Part shown: in pieces, positions 9,547 to 18,373 of the stretch | How positions within the stretch are numbered: position 1 is the first letter of the stretch | Layout: every line of letters starts with the position of its first letter | Source of the DNA: Desulfurobacterium indicum | Lineage (GTDB): Bacteria > Aquificota > Aquificia > Desulfurobacteriales > Desulfurobacteriaceae | Assembly (NCBI RefSeq): GCF_001968985.1 | Contig: NZ_MOEN01000001.1 | Coordinates: 62,001-126,000 of the forward strand | Direction: 5' to 3' | DNA: 64,000 nucleotides | Position numbers and translations under genes: made by a program | Notes under the pieces: model-generated | What the model saw: the letters and a program-made list of their open reading frames with translations, nothing else | The model's database searches: none | What the model was told of the DNA's origin: nothing

Positions 9547-10248
9547 TCAAAACCTTATACTTATCTCTGCGGAAAAAAGTCTCTCTACTTTTCCATCTTT
9601 TTCAACAATCAGGTAGCCTTCTCTATCAATACCGAGGACGGTTACCTTTTCTATTCCATTCTGTTTTTTAACGGTTATCCTGTTGCCTGGTTTTATAATT
9701 GATAGAGATTCAAATTCCTTTATTTCAAACGTTCCTTTTGCAGTTTTATCAAAGTAGTTTATGACGTTTTTTACTAAACTGATGGTTAGCGTTTCTCTGT
9801 CAAAGTGAATTTTTTCAATTTTTAAAGATGTTGCGGGATAGTCTGTTTCTTTTAATTCTTCCCTTGAATGATAAAGGTTTACGCCTATTCCTACAACGAT
9901 TCTGTTCCCTGAAAGTTCCGGTAAAATGCCGCACACTTTTTTTCCGTTAAATAGAATGTCGTTAGGCCACTTTATTTCAAAACCTTTTTTTAGGGTATTT
10001 AGCGTTTTTGCGACTGCAACTGCTGTTGATAAACTGACTGTTTGAACATTTAAGAAATTTTTCGGTTTTTCAAATAAAAACGATACGTAAAGTCCTTTCC
10101 CCGGCGGTGATATCCATTTTTTTCCCCGCCTTCCCTTTCCGCCTGTTTGATGATTGGCGGTAACGACGGTTATAGGTTTGCGATTTCCTCTTTTCAGGTA
10201 TTCATTTGTGGAATCTACCGTTTCAAGGCTTATAATCTTTATGTTCAT
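9547..10248 (-). CDS. birA: Biotin--[acetyl-CoA-carboxylase] ligase
   Basis: Attaches biotin to the lysine of biotin carboxyl carrier protein, here presumably the accB product at 24.6 kb. The 233 residues begin at the catalytic domain (SLETVDSTNEYLKRG), followed by the biotinyl-AMP loop GGKGRRGKKW and KWPNDI, then a small SH3-like C-terminal domain. The N-terminal helix-turn-helix of E. coli BirA is absent, so this is a class I ligase that should not repress transcription. It is divergent from the methyltransferase gene, with 26 bases between the starts. Confidence 0.93.
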   Translation of the reverse strand: MNIKIISLETVDSTNEYLKRGNRKPITVVTANHQTGGKGRRGKKWISPPGKGLYVSFLFEKPKNFLNVQTVSLSTAVAVAKTLNTLKKGFEIKWPNDILFNGKKVCGILPELSGNRIVVGIGVNLYHSREELKETDYPATSLKIEKIHFDRETLTISLVKNVINYFDKTAKGTFEIKEFESLSIIKPGNRITVKKQNGIEKVTVLGIDREGYLIVEKDGKVERLFSAEISIRF

Positions 10249-10274
10249 AATTTTTACCTCTTGAGGAGGAAGTT

Positions 10275-11057
10275 TTGGAAGTTATAGTTACAACTGAAAA
10301 GAGACCTTCATTAGAGATTATAGAGGAAGCTAAAAAACTTGCAAGGAAGTTTAAAACTTCTTATGTAACAAGACGCCACAATACCATTGAAAGTTTTAAA
10401 AAGCATTATAGAAAAAATGTTCTCGTTGTGACATCAGAAGGTCTTGTTCTTCATACACTTAGGGGCAGTAAACTCTTTTTCCATCCTGGACTTTTAAAGA
10501 TACGTCTTTTGAATTACCTGAAAACAGGTAAGGAAGCGATGGTTAAAGCAATGGATTTGAGAAAGGGAGATGCGGTTCTTGATTGTAATCTTGGCCTTGC
10601 TCAAGATGCTGTAATTTCTGCTTTTGTTTCGGAGAAAATGGTTGTTGGAGTTGAAAAAGATCCTGTAATAGCAGAGATAGTTAAGAGGGGGCTTAGAAGC
10701 TATGAGCCGAAAGGAAAACTTTCTATTGCAAAAGATGCTTTTAGAAGGGTAGAGGTAAAGGTGGGAGATAATAGGGAATTTCTTAAAAGTTTGTCCGATA
10801 ACTCTTTTGATATTGTCTATTTTTCTCCGATGTTTATAAAACCTAAGTGGAAATGTGATGTTATGCAGCCTTTTAGAGATGTTGCTGTTAAGGATTTTAT
10901 AGAACCGGAAACGTTGAAAGAGGCTGAAAGAGTTGCCCGAAAAAGGGTTGTAATAAAAATTAACAAGGGCGTAAAGGATCTGTTTCCGTTTTTGAAGGAT
11001 TACACGCTTCAGGAAAGTGCCACAAATGTGGAGTATATTTATAAGAGAGTAGATTGA
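10275..11057 (+). CDS. Class I SAM-dependent methyltransferase, YpiP/RsmJ-like
   Basis: 260 residues. The N-terminal 45 residues (VTTEKRPSLEIIEEAKKLA) match a family seen in Firmicutes and Aquificota (YpiP type). The Rossmann part has the SAM-binding glycine loop in an unusual form, VLDCNLGLAQDA (about 103-114), like the DxTxGLGRDA of RsmJ 16S rRNA guanine methyltransferases, then GVEKDP and YFSPMF in place of the usual NPPY-type motif. The TTG start has AGGAGG (10264-10269) 5 bases upstream. An rRNA target is plausible but not shown. Confidence 0.7.
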   Translation: MEVIVTTEKRPSLEIIEEAKKLARKFKTSYVTRRHNTIESFKKHYRKNVLVVTSEGLVLHTLRGSKLFFHPGLLKIRLLNYLKTGKEAMVKAMDLRKGDAVLDCNLGLAQDAVISAFVSEKMVVGVEKDPVIAEIVKRGLRSYEPKGKLSIAKDAFRRVEVKVGDNREFLKSLSDNSFDIVYFSPMFIKPKWKCDVMQPFRDVAVKDFIEPETLKEAERVARKRVVIKINKGVKDLFPFLKDYTLQESATNVEYIYKRVD

Positions 11058-11073
11058 TCAGGGGGTAAAGATC

Positions 11074-11961
11074 ATGGGGGACTATTTCAGAGAAAGAGAG
11101 CCGCAGGTTATGAAGGATAATGTCTATCTTCTTAAAGAGGCAATGGAAAAAGCTCCGAAATTGAGGGGTGTTCCGACAGGTGTTAAGGGACTTGATGATC
11201 TGTTTTTTACCGTTGAATGGAAAGAGGGCAAGCCTGTTAAAAAGCCCCTCGGAGGTATTCCTGAATACTGTGTTGTAAACCTGACCGGAATGCCTGATAC
11301 AGGTAAAAGTTTGATTGCTGAACAGTTTACTATAAAGCAAGCTTCTCTTGGTCAGAAGGTCTGTTTTATTACCGTTGAAAGTCCGGCTTCATTTGTGGCG
11401 GCTTCTTTGAAAGAGAGAGCTACTGCCATGGGTGTTGAGTTTGAGAAGATAGAGAACAACATTATTCTTATAGATGCTGCAAGTAATTCAAGGTTAAGAG
11501 AGGATATTCCTACTATGCTTGATACGCTTGCTTACGTTTACAGAACTTATAAAGCACACAGAACGGTTATAGATTCAATTACAGGACTCTTTGAATCAAA
11601 AGAGATGTTGGCAAGGTCAGTTGTCAGAGCTTTTTTTAACTTTATGAAAAAGTGGTATCAGACTGCGATATTTGTTTCGCAGAAAAGGAGCGGGCACGAA
11701 GAGCTTTCTGCAGAGGCTGCAGGAGGCTATGCCGTCGGACACATTGTTGATTCTACAATGGTTCTTTCAAAGGAGATAGTTCTATCAAAGACGAGAGCTC
11801 AAAATTACAAAGTTGAATTTGGGGATATTGTGAGGCTTTTCAGAATAGACGGTTGCAGAATGTGCGGGCATGACACAAGACTTCACATAATGAACATCAC
11901 TGAACTGGGACTTGTTGAAATAGGTCCTGCTCTTGTTGATGTTATAAAAGGGAAGGTGTGA
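11074..11961 (+). CDS. KaiC/RadA-like RecA-fold ATPase
   Basis: 295 residues with one RecA/KaiC domain: GVKGLDDLF (37-45), Walker A GMPDTGKS (72-79), a Walker B-like strand HRTVIDSITGLF and the C-terminal half of the fold (GGYAVGHIVDSTM). A CxxC near the C-terminus (CRMCGHDTRLH, about residue 263) may bind a metal. Single-domain KaiC-like proteins are frequent in thermophiles and archaea and mostly uncharacterised; no kaiA/kaiB lies nearby. A hairpin overlaps its stop codon and the KamA-like gene follows 123 bases later. Confidence 0.75.
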   Translation: MGDYFREREPQVMKDNVYLLKEAMEKAPKLRGVPTGVKGLDDLFFTVEWKEGKPVKKPLGGIPEYCVVNLTGMPDTGKSLIAEQFTIKQASLGQKVCFITVESPASFVAASLKERATAMGVEFEKIENNIILIDAASNSRLREDIPTMLDTLAYVYRTYKAHRTVIDSITGLFESKEMLARSVVRAFFNFMKKWYQTAIFVSQKRSGHEELSAEAAGGYAVGHIVDSTMVLSKEIVLSKTRAQNYKVEFGDIVRLFRIDGCRMCGHDTRLHIMNITELGLVEIGPALVDVIKGKV

Positions 11962-11970
11962 CCTTCCCTT
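11948..11970 (+). terminator. Hairpin overlapping the KaiC-like stop codon
   Basis: Perfect 10-bp stem AAGGGAAGGT/ACCTTCCCTT with a 3-base loop; the TGA stop spans loop and stem. The downstream tail is C/T-mixed rather than a clean T run, so termination may be weak. Confidence 0.5.
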
Positions 11971-12084
11971 CTAACCTTTCTCCTGTAAGCTCTTGACAGT
12001 CTAACCTTTCATTCTTATATTTTTATGTAGATTGCCCTCCAGCTGCCTGTTCTATTTATCAAAATCTTTTAAAAGGAGGTGAAT

Positions 12085-13197
12085 TTGAAAATACCGGGAT
12101 TCTCGTCCCTTGAGGAGATAGAGTCCCTTTTTGAGGTTGCTTTTGAAAATAAGAATAAGCTCAGGAAGGTTATAAAGAAACACCCCATGTTTATTTCTTC
12201 TTACTACGCAAACCTTATAGATTGGGATAATCCCGAAGATCCGCTTAAAAAGATGGTTTTTCCATCAGTTGATGAGCTTAACGTTTCGGGTTCTTACGAT
12301 ACAAGCGGAGAAAAGGAAAATACTGTTCTTACAGGGCTTCAGCATAAATACAAGGAAACTGCCCTGCTGCTTGTTACAAACAGATGTGCAGGCTACTGCA
12401 GACACTGTTTCAGGAAAAGAATGGTTGGTATTCCTACGGAGGAGACTGTCAAAATTTTTGATATGGCCCTTGATTATATAAAAGAACACAAGGAAATAAC
12501 AAACGTTCTTATCTCCGGTGGTGATCCTTTAACTCTTCCGACACAGGTAATTGATTACTTTTTAGAAGAGCTTAAAAAAGTGCCCCATTTGAAATTTATA
12601 AGGATCGGGAGCCGGATTCCCGTTTTTTACCCTGCGAGAATTTACGAGGACGGCAGACTGCTGTCAATTTTTGAGAAGTTTTCAAAAGAAAAAGCTCTTT
12701 ATGTTGTTACTCATTTTAATCATCAGAAAGAGGTTACCAGAGAGGCGGCGGAAGCTATAAAGGCGCTTACCCGTTCAGGGGTTGTTGTTAGCAATCAAAC
12801 CGTTCTTCTAAAAGGTGTAAACGATAGCCCGGAAGTGCTTTCATCTCTTATGAAATCTATTGTTTCTATTAGCGTTTTCCCTTACTATGTTTTTCAGTGT
12901 CGTCCTGTTAAGAGGGTTAAGAGTCACTTTCAGGTTCCTCTGAAAACAGGATACGAGATTGTTGAAAAGGCAAAACAGAGACTTGACGGTTTCGGTAAAC
13001 GTTTTAAATACGTCATGTCTCACAAAACGGGGAAGATAGAGATAGTCGGCATAATCGGAAAAGAGATATATTTAAAATACCATCAGGCAAAGGATTACAG
13101 GAAGGTAGGAAAGCTTTTTAAAAGGATTCTTACTCCTAATGCAGGATGGCTTGATGATCTGAAAAGACCTGAAAAAGAGAGGGAATTTGCATTTTAA
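12085..13197 (+). CDS. KamA family (lysine 2,3-aminomutase-like) radical SAM protein
   Basis: 370 residues. The cluster-binding motif CAGYCRHC (Cys101, 105, 108) follows LLLVTNR, and SGGDPLTLP supplies the SAM-binding segment; a C-terminal HKTGKIEIVG contains the lysine expected to hold pyridoxal phosphate. Compared with clostridial lysine 2,3-aminomutase, the two aspartates that recognise the substrate amine appear changed (FQCRPVK and YVMSHKTGK), so lysine may not be the substrate. AGGAGG (12074-12079) is 5 bases before the TTG at 12085; the in-frame GTG at 12079 overlaps that site and is unlikely. Confidence 0.8.
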   Translation: MKIPGFSSLEEIESLFEVAFENKNKLRKVIKKHPMFISSYYANLIDWDNPEDPLKKMVFPSVDELNVSGSYDTSGEKENTVLTGLQHKYKETALLLVTNRCAGYCRHCFRKRMVGIPTEETVKIFDMALDYIKEHKEITNVLISGGDPLTLPTQVIDYFLEELKKVPHLKFIRIGSRIPVFYPARIYEDGRLLSIFEKFSKEKALYVVTHFNHQKEVTREAAEAIKALTRSGVVVSNQTVLLKGVNDSPEVLSSLMKSIVSISVFPYYVFQCRPVKRVKSHFQVPLKTGYEIVEKAKQRLDGFGKRFKYVMSHKTGKIEIVGIIGKEIYLKYHQAKDYRKVGKLFKRILTPNAGWLDDLKRPEKEREFAF

Positions 13198-13199
13198 AA

Positions 13200-13214
13200 G
13201 GGGCGTAACGCCCC
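13200..13214 (-). terminator. Terminator of metG
   Basis: GGGGCG/CGCCCC hairpin with a 3-base loop, just past the metG stop. Read on the minus strand it is followed by TTTTAAAAT, a usable T tract; on the plus strand no T run follows. Confidence 0.65.
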
Positions 13215-13217
13215 AAA

Positions 13218-14789
13218 TTAACCTCTCTTTGTTTTTGCCAGTTTTACTTCGCCGTCAACATATTCTATCCGTGGGAAGAGTATCTCCGGCTTTCCAATCT
13301 CTTTTTCAGCGTTTAATCCTCCCCACTCTGCAAATTCTTCAACGGATAGTTCGGAAGCTTTCTTACCAAGATTTAGCATTGTTGCCATTTTTTCTGCTGA
13401 TGAAGGCATGTAAGGGTATATAAAGGCGGTTATAAATCTCAAAGCTTCTGCCATGTTGTAAAGAACTCTGTTAAGTTCTTCTTTCCCTTCTTTGTTGAGG
13501 CTCCATGGAGCTCTTCTGTCAATGTAAAGGTTAACAAAGTTTATAAACTGCCATATTTCATCTAAAGCTTTTGTAAGTTCACCTTTTGGGATTATCTCTT
13601 TAAGTTTTTCGGCCGTTGCTACTGCTTTTTTTCCGATTTTTACATCAAGGTCATCTTCATTTCCTGAAGGTGCCGGAATCACTCCTCCTCTGTATTTCTT
13701 AATCATGGAGAGTGTTCTGTTGAAAAGGTTTCCAAGGTCGTTTGCCAGTTCTCCGTTTATTCTTGCAATGAGCTTTGAGTATGAAAAGTCTCCGTCTAAT
13801 CCGAATGTTACCTCTCTGAACATGAAAAATCTTACCTGGTCAACGCCAAATTTTTCAACTAAATCATATGGATTAACGACATTTCCCTTTGATTTACTCA
13901 TCTTTTCACCTTCAACAGTCCACCATCCGTGTGCAAACACCTCTTTCGGAATATCAAGGCCGGCTGACATGAGAAATGCAGGCCAATAGACAGTGTGGAA
14001 TCTTAAAATATCCTTTCCTACAAGGTGAAGGTCTGCCGGCCAGTAGCGGTTTACTTTTTCCATATCGTCCGGATATCCGACGGCAGTCAGGTAGTTTGTC
14101 AGAGCATCAAACCACACGTATATAACATGTTTTTCGTTTAAAGGTACCGGGATGCCCCACGTGAAGCTTGTTCTGCTTATGGAGAGATCCTTTAATCCTT
14201 GTTTTACAAAGTTTATTATTTCGTTTCTCCTGAAGTCCGGTTTGATAAAGTCTGGATTTTCTTCGTAGAGTTTCAGCAGCTTGTCTTCATACTTTGAGAG
14301 ACGGAAAAAGTAGGATTCCTCTTTTACTTTTTCCACAGGTCTTTTGCACATGGGACATAAATTGCCTTCAAGAAGATCTTTTTCCGTGTAGTATGTTTCA
14401 CATGGGACGCAATACCATCCTTCATATTCGCCAAGGTAAATGTCACCGTTTTCGTAACACTTCGTAAATATGTGCTGAACGGCTTTTATGTGATCTTTAT
14501 CTGTTGTTCTGATGAATCTGTCGTAAGAAATGTTAAGTTTTTCCCACAGCTCTTTGAATCTTGGAACGAGAGAATCTACAAACTCTTTTGGTGACAGTCC
14601 TTTTTTCTCTGCGGCTTTTTGGATTTTAAGGCCGTGTTCGTCCGTTCCTGTCAGAAAGAACACATCTTTTCCGCAAAACCTTTCAAACCTTGCAACTATA
14701 TCGGCAGCGGTGGTTGTATATGCATGCCCCAGATGAGGGACGTCGTTAACGTAGTAAATAGGTGTCGTTACATAGAATTTTTCTTTCAT
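13218..14789 (-). CDS. metG: Methionyl-tRNA synthetase
   Basis: Charges tRNA-Met. Class I synthetase of 523 residues with HLGH (19-22) as the HIGH motif and KMSKSKGN as the KMSKS loop. Two CxxC pairs (YCVPCE and LCPMCK, near residues 127-150) form the zinc knuckle in the connective domain. There is no C-terminal tRNA-binding (Trbp111-like) domain, so this is the short form; such a domain may be encoded elsewhere. It is transcribed from the ribE side, 36 bases after the ribE stop. Confidence 0.96.
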   Translation of the reverse strand: MKEKFYVTTPIYYVNDVPHLGHAYTTTAADIVARFERFCGKDVFFLTGTDEHGLKIQKAAEKKGLSPKEFVDSLVPRFKELWEKLNISYDRFIRTTDKDHIKAVQHIFTKCYENGDIYLGEYEGWYCVPCETYYTEKDLLEGNLCPMCKRPVEKVKEESYFFRLSKYEDKLLKLYEENPDFIKPDFRRNEIINFVKQGLKDLSISRTSFTWGIPVPLNEKHVIYVWFDALTNYLTAVGYPDDMEKVNRYWPADLHLVGKDILRFHTVYWPAFLMSAGLDIPKEVFAHGWWTVEGEKMSKSKGNVVNPYDLVEKFGVDQVRFFMFREVTFGLDGDFSYSKLIARINGELANDLGNLFNRTLSMIKKYRGGVIPAPSGNEDDLDVKIGKKAVATAEKLKEIIPKGELTKALDEIWQFINFVNLYIDRRAPWSLNKEGKEELNRVLYNMAEALRFITAFIYPYMPSSAEKMATMLNLGKKASELSVEEFAEWGGLNAEKEIGKPEILFPRIEYVDGEVKLAKTKRG

Positions 14790-14825
14790 TGCGGACTCCT
14801 TAGGTTGATTTTTAGCCTTACTATT

Positions 14826-15425
14826 TTACAATTTTACTCTGCTTTCCATCATCCTTTCAACATACTTTCCTATGATGTCAAATTCAAGATTTACAATTGC
14901 TCCGGGATGTCTAAACTGCAGTGTTGTTTCTTTAAATGTAGTAGGAATTACAGCTACCGAGAAACTGTCAGGATAGAGCTCGGCTACCGTCAGACTGATA
15001 CCATCTATACCGATAGAACCTTTTTTAACAACAAGATGTTTAAATTCAGGTGGAAGTTTGAATAAAAAGAGATAGCTTTTTTCAACTCTTTTTACCGATA
15101 ACAATTTACTTACAGTGTCAACATGTCCCTGGAGAATGTGCCCGCCGAGTCTGTCTCCAACCTGAAGAGCTCTTTCAAGATTTACAAAATCTCCCGCTTT
15201 AAAATACCTGAAGGATGTTCTGTTTATAGTTTCAAACGAAACGTCAAAGGTCAGCTCTTCTGGACCGATGCAGGTTACGGTCAGGCATATTCCGTTTACA
15301 GCTATGCTGTCACCGTTTTTTGTTCCTTCTATTATTCTGGAGCATTTTATCGTTAAAACAGCATCCTTTCCTGAGCGTTTTATCTCTTTTATTTTTCCAA
15401 TCTCTTCTACTATGCCGGTAAACAT
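14826..15425 (-). CDS. ribE: Riboflavin synthase alpha chain
   Basis: Dismutates two 6,7-dimethyl-8-ribityllumazine molecules to riboflavin. The 199 residues hold the diagnostic start MFTGIVEEIG and two tandem lumazine-binding barrels, each with an LxxALxxGxRLGGH or GSIxIDGxSLTV type segment (here ALQVGDRLGGH and KGSIGIDGISLTV). GAGGAGATG sits before the start. A RibD-C-type reductase of the same pathway lies 3 kb downstream on the other strand. Confidence 0.95.
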   Translation of the reverse strand: MFTGIVEEIGKIKEIKRSGKDAVLTIKCSRIIEGTKNGDSIAVNGICLTVTCIGPEELTFDVSFETINRTSFRYFKAGDFVNLERALQVGDRLGGHILQGHVDTVSKLLSVKRVEKSYLFLFKLPPEFKHLVVKKGSIGIDGISLTVAELYPDSFSVAVIPTTFKETTLQFRHPGAIVNLEFDIIGKYVERMMESRVKL

Positions 15426-15489
15426 TTTTTCATCTCCTCGTGGTAAAATTGCAAGACACCTTCAAATTATAACGTTTGCGGGGAGAAGA

Positions 15490-16413
15490 TTGAGGATAGC
15501 AACGATAGACATAGGAACGAATTCTACCCGATTGCTCATTGCAGAAGTTAAGAATGGAGAAGTTGAACCTCTTTATAAAACGGGAAAGGTAACAAGGTTG
15601 GGACAGGGAGTAAAACAGACCGGTTATCTGAGTAGAGACAGCATAGAGAGAACGATAGCTGTTCTGGAAGAGTTTAAGAAAAAGATAGAAGAGTTTGGTG
15701 TTGAAAAAGTTGTTGCTGTGACGACAGAAGCTGCCAGACTTGCAAAAAATGCCGATGAATTCTTGAATAAGGTAAAGGCTCTCGGTATTGAAATAAAGAT
15801 TCTTTCTGATAGAGAAGAGGCTGAGCTTGTTTATATAGCGAATGTTTCTCACTTTAAGCCTTTGGTTCCTGCCGTTACCGTGGATCTTGGTGGAGGAAGC
15901 ACGGAAATAGCTTACGGTAAAGGAGAAAATTTAATTTACTATGAAAGCTTGAAGTTTGGTGTTGTTGTCCTTCTTGAGAAGTTTATAAAGAGTGATCCGC
16001 CTGCTAAAGAGGAGCTTTTGTCTCTTGAAGTGTTTATTGAGGAACAGCTCAAAGGTTTTAAGAATAGGGCGGGAATAGAACTGCCTTTTGAGGTTTTCGG
16101 AGTTGGAGGTACAATTACCTCGGTTGTAGCTATGGAAGAGGCCATGACTGTTTACGATTCTGAGAAAGTTCACGGATATCAGGTTACCTGTGAGCTTATT
16201 GATAAGTGGTATAGGAGAGTTTCCTCTGTTTCTGTTGAAGAGAGAAAAAAGATTGTTGGACTTGAAGAGGGAAGGGCCGACGTGATAGTTCCAGGCCTTG
16301 CGTTCTTTAAAGTTTTTTGTGAAGTATTCGGCATAGAGAAAATAACAGTCAGTGAGCTCGGACTTTTATATGGATTAGCTTTAAGGGAGGCTAAAAAATG
16401 TCAAAAAAGATAG
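15490..16413 (+). CDS. Ppx/GppA phosphatase family protein (second copy)
   Basis: A 307-residue paralogue of the ppx at 4.4 kb with the same loops, IDIGTNSTRLL near the N-terminus and VDLGGGSTEIAYG in the middle, plus a C-terminal SELGLLYG. The TTG at 15490 is preceded by GGGGAG (15480-15485) and places the DIGTNS motif at residues 6-11 as in the family; longer upstream starts would run into ribE on the opposite strand. It overlaps ugd by 16 bases. With no ppk beside it, it may act on pppGpp rather than polyphosphate; this is inference. Confidence 0.85.
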   Translation: MRIATIDIGTNSTRLLIAEVKNGEVEPLYKTGKVTRLGQGVKQTGYLSRDSIERTIAVLEEFKKKIEEFGVEKVVAVTTEAARLAKNADEFLNKVKALGIEIKILSDREEAELVYIANVSHFKPLVPAVTVDLGGGSTEIAYGKGENLIYYESLKFGVVVLLEKFIKSDPPAKEELLSLEVFIEEQLKGFKNRAGIELPFEVFGVGGTITSVVAMEEAMTVYDSEKVHGYQVTCELIDKWYRRVSSVSVEERKKIVGLEEGRADVIVPGLAFFKVFCEVFGIEKITVSELGLLYGLALREAKKCQKR

Positions 16414-17732
16414 CAGTGATTGGAACCGGTTATGTTGGTCTTGTTTCAGGGGCGTGTTTTGCCTATCTCGGACATAAAGTTATAGGTCTTGATATTGATC
16501 CTGAAAAGATAGAGCGGTTGAAAAAAGGGGAAGTTCCCATATATGAGCCTGGTCTTGACAAGATTTTGAGACAGGCGATAGATAACGGAAACATAGAGTT
16601 TACAACAGATTACTCTCATGCTGTTAAAAATTCTGATTTTATTTTTATTGCGGTGGGTACACCTTCAAGAGAGGATGGTTCGGCTGATCTCTCTTATGTT
16701 GAAAGTGCTTACAGGAGTATTGTTAGTCAAATAGAACAGGGGGATTTTAAAATTATTGTCAATAAATCTACCGTTCCGGTTGGGACCGGTAGATGGGCTA
16801 AAAAATTTATATCAGATCTTTTAAGAAATAGGGGAATAGAAAATCCCGAAGACCATTTTGAGGTTGTTTCTAATCCGGAATTTTTGAGGGAGGGCAAAGC
16901 GGTAGAAGACTTTATGAAGCCTGACAGAGTAGTCGTAGGAGCCGACAACAGAGATTATGCCGGTATGGTTGCATCTTTGTATGAAAAACTTCAGCCAGCT
17001 ATGATTATTACCGACCTTCCAACAGCTGAAATGATCAAATACGCCTCTAACTCCTTCCTGGCTACAAAAATTTCGTTTATCAATGAGATAGCCAACATTT
17101 GCGAAAAAGCCGGTGCTGACGTTACTGTCGTTGCAAGAGGAATGGGGCTTGACCATAGAATTAGTCCTCACTTTTTAAACGCAGGTTGCGGTTTTGGTGG
17201 TAGTTGTTTTCCAAAAGATGTTAAGGCACTTGTTTACACGGCGAAACAGTATGATGTTAAACCTGAACTTCTTGAGGCCACTCTTGATGTTAATGAGAGG
17301 CAGAAACTCGTTCTGGTTGAAAAGCTTAAAAAGTATTATCCATCTCTTTCCGGTCTGATAGTTGGTGTTTGGGGACTTGCCTTTAAGCCTGATACTGACG
17401 ATATGAGAGAAGCTCCCTCCATTCCTATTATTAAGAGATTGCTTTCTGCAGGTGCTACAGTTAAGGCTTACGATCCTGTTGCTACGGAAAATGCCAGAAA
17501 AGTGTTTAAAGAAGAACTACAAAAATATCCTGAAAAGCTTATATTTGTAAAAGATAAATATGAGGCACTTGAGGGCGTCGATGCCCTTCTTCTTATTACG
17601 GAGTGGTCGGAGTTTAAAGACGTTGATTTTGAAAGGTTCAGGAATAAGGTTATAATTGATGGAAGGAATCTCTGGGAACCTTCTATCGTGAGAAGATACA
17701 CAGAGAAGTATGAAGGTATAGGAAAACCGTGA
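16398..17732 (+). CDS. ugd: UDP-glucose 6-dehydrogenase
   Basis: Oxidises UDP-glucose to UDP-glucuronate with two NAD+, supplying uronic acid for exopolysaccharide or lipopolysaccharide. The 444 residues begin with the Rossmann motif GTGYVGLVSG and have the catalytic cysteine at 270 in GCGFGGSCFPKD, followed by the C-terminal UDP-binding domain (VWGLAFKPDTDDMREAPS). It is flanked by ppx and a CDP-alcohol phosphotransferase, not by a sugar gene cluster, so the product's fate is not evident here. Confidence 0.94.
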   Translation: MSKKIAVIGTGYVGLVSGACFAYLGHKVIGLDIDPEKIERLKKGEVPIYEPGLDKILRQAIDNGNIEFTTDYSHAVKNSDFIFIAVGTPSREDGSADLSYVESAYRSIVSQIEQGDFKIIVNKSTVPVGTGRWAKKFISDLLRNRGIENPEDHFEVVSNPEFLREGKAVEDFMKPDRVVVGADNRDYAGMVASLYEKLQPAMIITDLPTAEMIKYASNSFLATKISFINEIANICEKAGADVTVVARGMGLDHRISPHFLNAGCGFGGSCFPKDVKALVYTAKQYDVKPELLEATLDVNERQKLVLVEKLKKYYPSLSGLIVGVWGLAFKPDTDDMREAPSIPIIKRLLSAGATVKAYDPVATENARKVFKEELQKYPEKLIFVKDKYEALEGVDALLLITEWSEFKDVDFERFRNKVIIDGRNLWEPSIVRRYTEKYEGIGKP

Positions 17733-17746
17733 AAAAGAGGCAGTAA

Positions 17747-18370
17747 ATGAATATTACAAGTAAAAGAGATATTCTTAAAAAGTTATACTCGCCGTTCGGT
17801 TATGCTTTTGCAAAGGCGAACATTCATCCGAACGTAATAACGCTTGCAGCTTTAATTTTAGGAACGATAGCTGCGTTTGTATATTATCAGGGTCATCCTG
17901 TTATAGGAGCTTTTTTACTTTTCTGTTCAGGTGTCCTTGATCTGTGTGACGGTTATGTTGCTGTCAATAACAGAAAGGCTACTAAATTTGGAGCTGTCTT
18001 TGACTGGATTGCGGATAAGTGGGTTGACGGATTTGTTCTTGGAAGTGTTGCTTTGAGATATGCCGGAAACTGGATTGCCCTGTTTGTGGTTGTCGTTTCA
18101 ATGCTTCATACCTTTATTAAGCCTGTTGTTTATTCAGAGATAGGTTATCAGGTCAGGGAGACAGGGAAAATAAAAGATCCTCTTGAAAGCACCGGGTTTT
18201 TCGGAAGGCCTGAGACGTTTATAACGCTGTTTATTGCGTCACTTCTATATCCTTTTAATCACGCCATTTTAAAATATGGTATCGAGTTTATTGGTATTAT
18301 GAGTTTTATGTCACTTATGCAGAGAATTATTTATCTTTACAAACATTATGGAAAAGAGTACGAGGAGTAA
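17747..18370 (+). CDS. CDP-alcohol phosphatidyltransferase family membrane protein
   Basis: 207 residues with about five to six membrane segments. The family motif D-x2-DG-x2-AR-x8-G-x3-D-x3-D is present as DLCDGYVAV (65-73) ... G ... DWIAD: all four metal-binding aspartates are kept, but the arginine of AR is valine. Family members transfer a phosphoalcohol from a CDP-alcohol onto glycerol, inositol phosphate or a lipid. Archaeal-type enzymes are the nearest pattern I can suggest; the acceptor cannot be told from sequence. It sits 14 bases after ugd and 3 before the reductase gene. Confidence 0.8.
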   Translation: MNITSKRDILKKLYSPFGYAFAKANIHPNVITLAALILGTIAAFVYYQGHPVIGAFLLFCSGVLDLCDGYVAVNNRKATKFGAVFDWIADKWVDGFVLGSVALRYAGNWIALFVVVVSMLHTFIKPVVYSEIGYQVRETGKIKDPLESTGFFGRPETFITLFIASLLYPFNHAILKYGIEFIGIMSFMSLMQRIIYLYKHYGKEYEE

Positions 18371-18373
18371 GAT

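Noticed and set aside
15268-15489. Extending the second ppx upstream across ribE
   Set aside because: The TTG at 15490 has GGGGAG just before it and gives the normal family N-terminus; a longer form would add about 74 unrelated residues antisense to ribE.
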